Of a DNA stretch of 64,000 bases, positions 61,347-64,000 are shown piece by piece; positions within the stretch are counted from its first letter, which is position 1; every line of letters begins with the position of its first letter. The DNA is from Tropicimonas_B omnivorans (GTDB lineage Bacteria; Pseudomonadota; Alphaproteobacteria; Rhodobacterales; Rhodobacteraceae), in the NCBI RefSeq assembly GCF_031846565.1, contig NZ_JAVRHL010000003.1, forward strand, positions 992,001 to 1,056,000, in the 5' to 3' direction. Below the pieces are notes generated by a model. It saw nothing but the letters and a program-made list of their open reading frames with translations. It made no database searches and was not told the DNA's origin. Position numbers and translations under genes: made by a program.

Positions 61347-62357
61347 ATGACCGACATTCGCATTTCCGTCGCCGCGATCCTCATCGGCAGCGCCGCGCTG
61401 CCGGCGATGGCCGAGGAGGTGAACGTCTATTCGAACCGTCAGCCAGAGTTGATCGACCCGATCTTCGAGACCTTCACGGAGGAGACGGGGATCGAGGTCA
61501 ACTCGGTCTACATCGACACCGGCATCGAGGAACGCCTGCGCGCCGAAGGGGCGCGCTCCCCCGCCGATCTCGCCTTTACCGTCGATATCGGGCGACTGGA
61601 CGCGCTGAAGCAGGCGGGCGTCCTGCAGCCGGTGGAGTCGGACGTTCTCGACGAGGCGATCCCGGCCGCCTACCGCGATCCGGACCGGGACTGGTTCGCC
61701 CTGACCACCCGCGCACGGGCCGTCTATGCCAGCCGCGAGCGTGTGGCGGACGGCGAGATTACGACCTACGAGGCGCTGGCGGATCCCGAATGGGAGGGGC
61801 GCATCTGCACCCGCTCGGGCCTTCATCCCTACAACATCGCGCTGACGGCGGGGATGATCGAGCAGCACGGGCCCGAGTTCACCGAGGACTGGCTGCGTGG
61901 GCTGAAGGCGAACCTCGCGCGCCGTCCGCAGGGCAATGACCGGGCGCAGGTCAAGGCGATCAGCGAGGGCGAATGCGACATCTCCCTCGGGAACACTTAC
62001 TACATGGCGCTGATGCAGTCGGATCCCGAGCAGCAGGCCTGGGCCGACGCGGTCCGCCTCGTCTTTCCGACCTTCGAGGAGGGCGGCACCCACGTGAACA
62101 TCTCCGGTGTCGCGATGACCGAGGCCGCTCCGAACCGTGAGAATGCGTTGCGGCTGATGGAGTACCTCGCCACGGCGCACGGCCAGGAGCTCTACGCCGA
62201 GATCAACAACGAATACCCGGTGAACGAGAGCGTCTCCCAGTCCGAGACGGTGAAGAGCTGGGGCAGCTTCGACGCCGACGATGCGAACCTGCAGGATCTC
62301 GCCGACCTGCGCGCGGAGGCGGTGCGCCTGATGGAGATCGTCGACTTCGACGGCTGA
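61347..62357 (+). CDS. iron(III)-type ABC transporter substrate-binding protein
   Basis: The 336-residue product has a signal peptide (cleavage after MAEE) and the FbpA-type fold: VNVYSNRQPELIDPI at the start, IDTGIEERL, a tyrosine pair in NTYYMAL and NISGVAMTEAAPN. In FbpA the two adjacent Tyr bind iron(III). A strong GGAGGAGGAG lies before the ATG. No permease or ATPase gene follows (the next gene is on the other strand), so the rest of the transporter is elsewhere. Confidence 0.9.
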   Translation: MTDIRISVAAILIGSAALPAMAEEVNVYSNRQPELIDPIFETFTEETGIEVNSVYIDTGIEERLRAEGARSPADLAFTVDIGRLDALKQAGVLQPVESDVLDEAIPAAYRDPDRDWFALTTRARAVYASRERVADGEITTYEALADPEWEGRICTRSGLHPYNIALTAGMIEQHGPEFTEDWLRGLKANLARRPQGNDRAQVKAISEGECDISLGNTYYMALMQSDPEQQAWADAVRLVFPTFEEGGTHVNISGVAMTEAAPNRENALRLMEYLATAHGQELYAEINNEYPVNESVSQSETVKSWGSFDADDANLQDLADLRAEAVRLMEIVDFDG

Positions 62358-62435
62358 CGGCTCCTAGCCCGGTGGCGTCGGTGGACGCCATGGGTGCCGG
62401 CCGCTCGATGGAGAAACACGTCGCGTCCGCCGCCG

Positions 62436-64000
62436 CTACAGGCCGTGGGCGCGATAGAGGTCGGGGATCCGGTCCGGTATGTCCTCGGCGATGAGGCCCG
62501 GACCGAAGCTGCGGGCGGCTTCGGCGTGGATCGAGGTGGCGCACTCGGCGGCGCCGTGAAGCCGCCCGTCCGGCGCGTGGGCCGCAAGGCCGGCGAGAAT
62601 GCCGCAGAGCGTATCCCCTGCGCCGGCGGTGGCGAGCCAGCGCGTGTCCCGCTCGTAGAGGCCGGGATGAAGCGATGCGGCGCCGCCCGGTGAGGCGACG
62701 ATCGTGGCCGCCCCCTTCAGCAGGATGACGCAGCCCGCCCGGTCAGCCGCGCGCCGGGCGGCGTCGATCTTGGACATGTCGCGGGACTTCAGCCCGAGGT
62801 CGGGGAAGAGCCGGGCGAATTCGCCCTCGTGCGGGGTGAGAATCGCGTCTTCGTGGAGCCGGTCGAAGAGCTCCTCGGGATGATCCGCGAACGAGGTCAA
62901 CGCGTCCGCGTCGAGGATCGTGGCGCGCCTGGCATCGAGGCTCACGCGGACCATCGCCCGCGTACGCTCCCCGATGCCCAGCCCGGGACCAAGGACGAGG
63001 GCGGAAAGCCTGTCGTCCTCCAGCATGCCGCCAAGGTCGTCCGCGGTCTCGACCACCGAGAGCATGATCGCGTCGAGGCGGGCGGCATTCTCGGTGATCG
63101 CATCCGCCGGCACCCCGAGCGTGACGAGGCCGGCGCCGGTGCGCAGCGCCGCCCTCGCAGCCATGCGGGCGGCCCCGCCCTTGCCCGGACCGCCGCCGAG
63201 AACGAGGACGTGGCCGCGGGAGAACTTGTGGCCACCGGGCTCCGGGCGGGCCCACCCGGCCAGCCACTTCGCGGCCTCCGCGGCACCCGGCGCGACGAGG
63301 CGCGTGATGTCGCCCTCATGTGGTTCGGTCAGAGGCGGTGTGCGATCGTCCTGCGAAAGGCCGATCGAGGCGATCTCGAGGGTGCCGCAGAGCGCTGGGC
63401 CCTGCTCGAGGAAATGGCCGGGCTTGGCGGCGTGAAAGGCGATCGTTAGATCCGCGGCGAGGACCTCTTCGGCGCCGCCGGGCGCCAGAAGCGCGCCCGT
63501 ATCCGACTGGATGCCGGAGGGGATGTCGGCGGCGACGATCGTGAGCGGCCCTGCCCCGGGAGCGGACCGGATCGCGGCGAAAGCTTTCGGAAGTACATCC
63601 GGAACCGGGCGGGAGAGGCCCGTGCCGAAGACCGCGTCGATCATCAGGGCGGGGCGCGGCCCCTGCCCCAGCGCCTCTGGATCGAGCGGAGCGATTGCCT
63701 CGCCCCATTCCTCGACAAAGAGTGCCGCGTCCCCGCGAAGGTTGCGAGGATCGCCGAGCGCAGAGACCTGCACATCGAGCCCCGCTTCGCGGAGGGCGCT
63801 GGCGGCGACATAGCCGTCACCGCCATTGTTTCCGGGCCCGCAGAGGACCAGCGCGCGGTCCCCCGGCCCTGCGCCGGACGCCTCGAGCGCGGCCCTGGCC
63901 AAGGCGCGACCGGCGCGCCGCATCATTTCCGCTCCCGTGGTAACGCCGTCCTTCATGGCGCTCGTTTCGATGGCGCCCATCTGGGCGGATGTCGGACAAT
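62436..64000 (-). CDS. nnr: bifunctional NAD(P)HX epimerase-dehydratase (5' end beyond window)
   Basis: The frame from the stop at 62436 runs to the right edge. The visible residues include the NnrE epimerase part (LVLCGPGNNGGDGYVAA, AADIPSGIQSD) and the NnrD dehydratase part (LGGGPGKGGAARM, ILTPHEGEFARLFPD, AGAGDTLCG). Codons reading PTSAQ before the Met at 63980 match the family's TxxQM start, so the true start is probably beyond the edge. It repairs hydrated NADH and NADPH. Confidence 0.92.
   Translation of the reverse strand, partial: CPTSAQMGAIETSAMKDGVTTGAEMMRRAGRALARAALEASGAGPGDRALVLCGPGNNGGDGYVAASALREAGLDVQVSALGDPRNLRGDAALFVEEWGEAIAPLDPEALGQGPRPALMIDAVFGTGLSRPVPDVLPKAFAAIRSAPGAGPLTIVAADIPSGIQSDTGALLAPGGAEEVLAADLTIAFHAAKPGHFLEQGPALCGTLEIASIGLSQDDRTPPLTEPHEGDITRLVAPGAAEAAKWLAGWARPEPGGHKFSRGHVLVLGGGPGKGGAARMAARAALRTGAGLVTLGVPADAITENAARLDAIMLSVVETADDLGGMLEDDRLSALVLGPGLGIGERTRAMVRVSLDARRATILDADALTSFADHPEELFDRLHEDAILTPHEGEFARLFPDLGLKSRDMSKIDAARRAADRAGCVILLKGAATIVASPGGAASLHPGLYERDTRWLATAGAGDTLCGILAGLAAHAPDGRLHGAAECATSIHAEAARSFGPGLIAEDIPDRIPDLYRAHGL

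Noticed and set aside
57990..62180. Long antisense frames opposite ccmF and opposite mazG plus the iron-binding protein gene
   Set aside because: Both are low-complexity Arg/Gly/Asp translations antisense to sound genes.

Overview
The window looks like a piece of a high-GC alphaproteobacterial genome, most likely Rhodobacteraceae or a close relative. Three things point there: a GTTC-N7-GTTC SOS box in front of recA, a cckA kinase gene beside recA, and a transposase and an intergenic repeat of types I know from that group. No rRNA, tRNA or CRISPR array was seen.

Region 1 (1 to about 28.2 kb) is accessory. Its left part (1-16.2 kb) encodes periplasmic redox and copper-type proteins: two multicopper oxidases (one cut by the window edge, one at 26.6 kb), three c-type cytochromes, two L,D-transpeptidases, DsbA- and ScsB/DsbD-type thiol proteins, a Rieske protein, a spare cytochrome c maturation set (ccmF-G-H-I), a beta-propeller protein, a TVP38-type membrane protein and a DUF411 protein. 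Five promoters share one architecture, TTGA(C/G)C followed directly by TTCC-N6-GGA(A/G), typical of a MerR-family copper sensor (CueR/HmrR type). A weaker sixth lies before the next block. No MerR gene is in the window.

At 16.5-24.3 kb an overlapping operon encodes a complex I-like membrane arm (nuoA, H, J, K, L, M, N). Its only peripheral protein is a cysteine-poor fusion resembling NuoB and NuoD that lacks the N2 cluster ligands. It cannot be a normal NADH dehydrogenase and is the most unusual system here. A sulfide/sulfur module follows (24.3-26.5 kb: arsR and yeeE remnants, yeeE, a metallo-beta-lactamase-fold dioxygenase, a rhodanese).

Region 1 carries many lesions: a frameshifted Rieske gene, an amber codon in ccmF, two ambers in a membrane protein, a frameshifted DUF411 gene, a deletion that removed the 5' halves of arsR and yeeE, and a nonsense codon in the IS5-type transposase (28.2-29.3 kb). 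Each is either decay or a consensus error. One core gene, comEC, also carries a frameshift, so sequence quality must be checked.

Region 2 (29.8-64 kb) is ordinary chromosome: pyrF, two PAS histidine kinases and a receiver, an SMR transporter, an HNH nuclease, an esterase, an AlkA-type glycosylase, typA, a MOSC protein, alaS, recA, a sulfotransferase-like gene, cckA, an RsmB-type methyltransferase, aroQ, guaB, comEC, gltX, gltA, an enoyl-CoA hydratase, a second ccmF-ccmH pair, mazG, an iron-type ABC binding protein, and the NAD(P)HX repair enzyme cut by the right edge. The intact second ccmF-ccmH pair probably makes the damaged copy dispensable.
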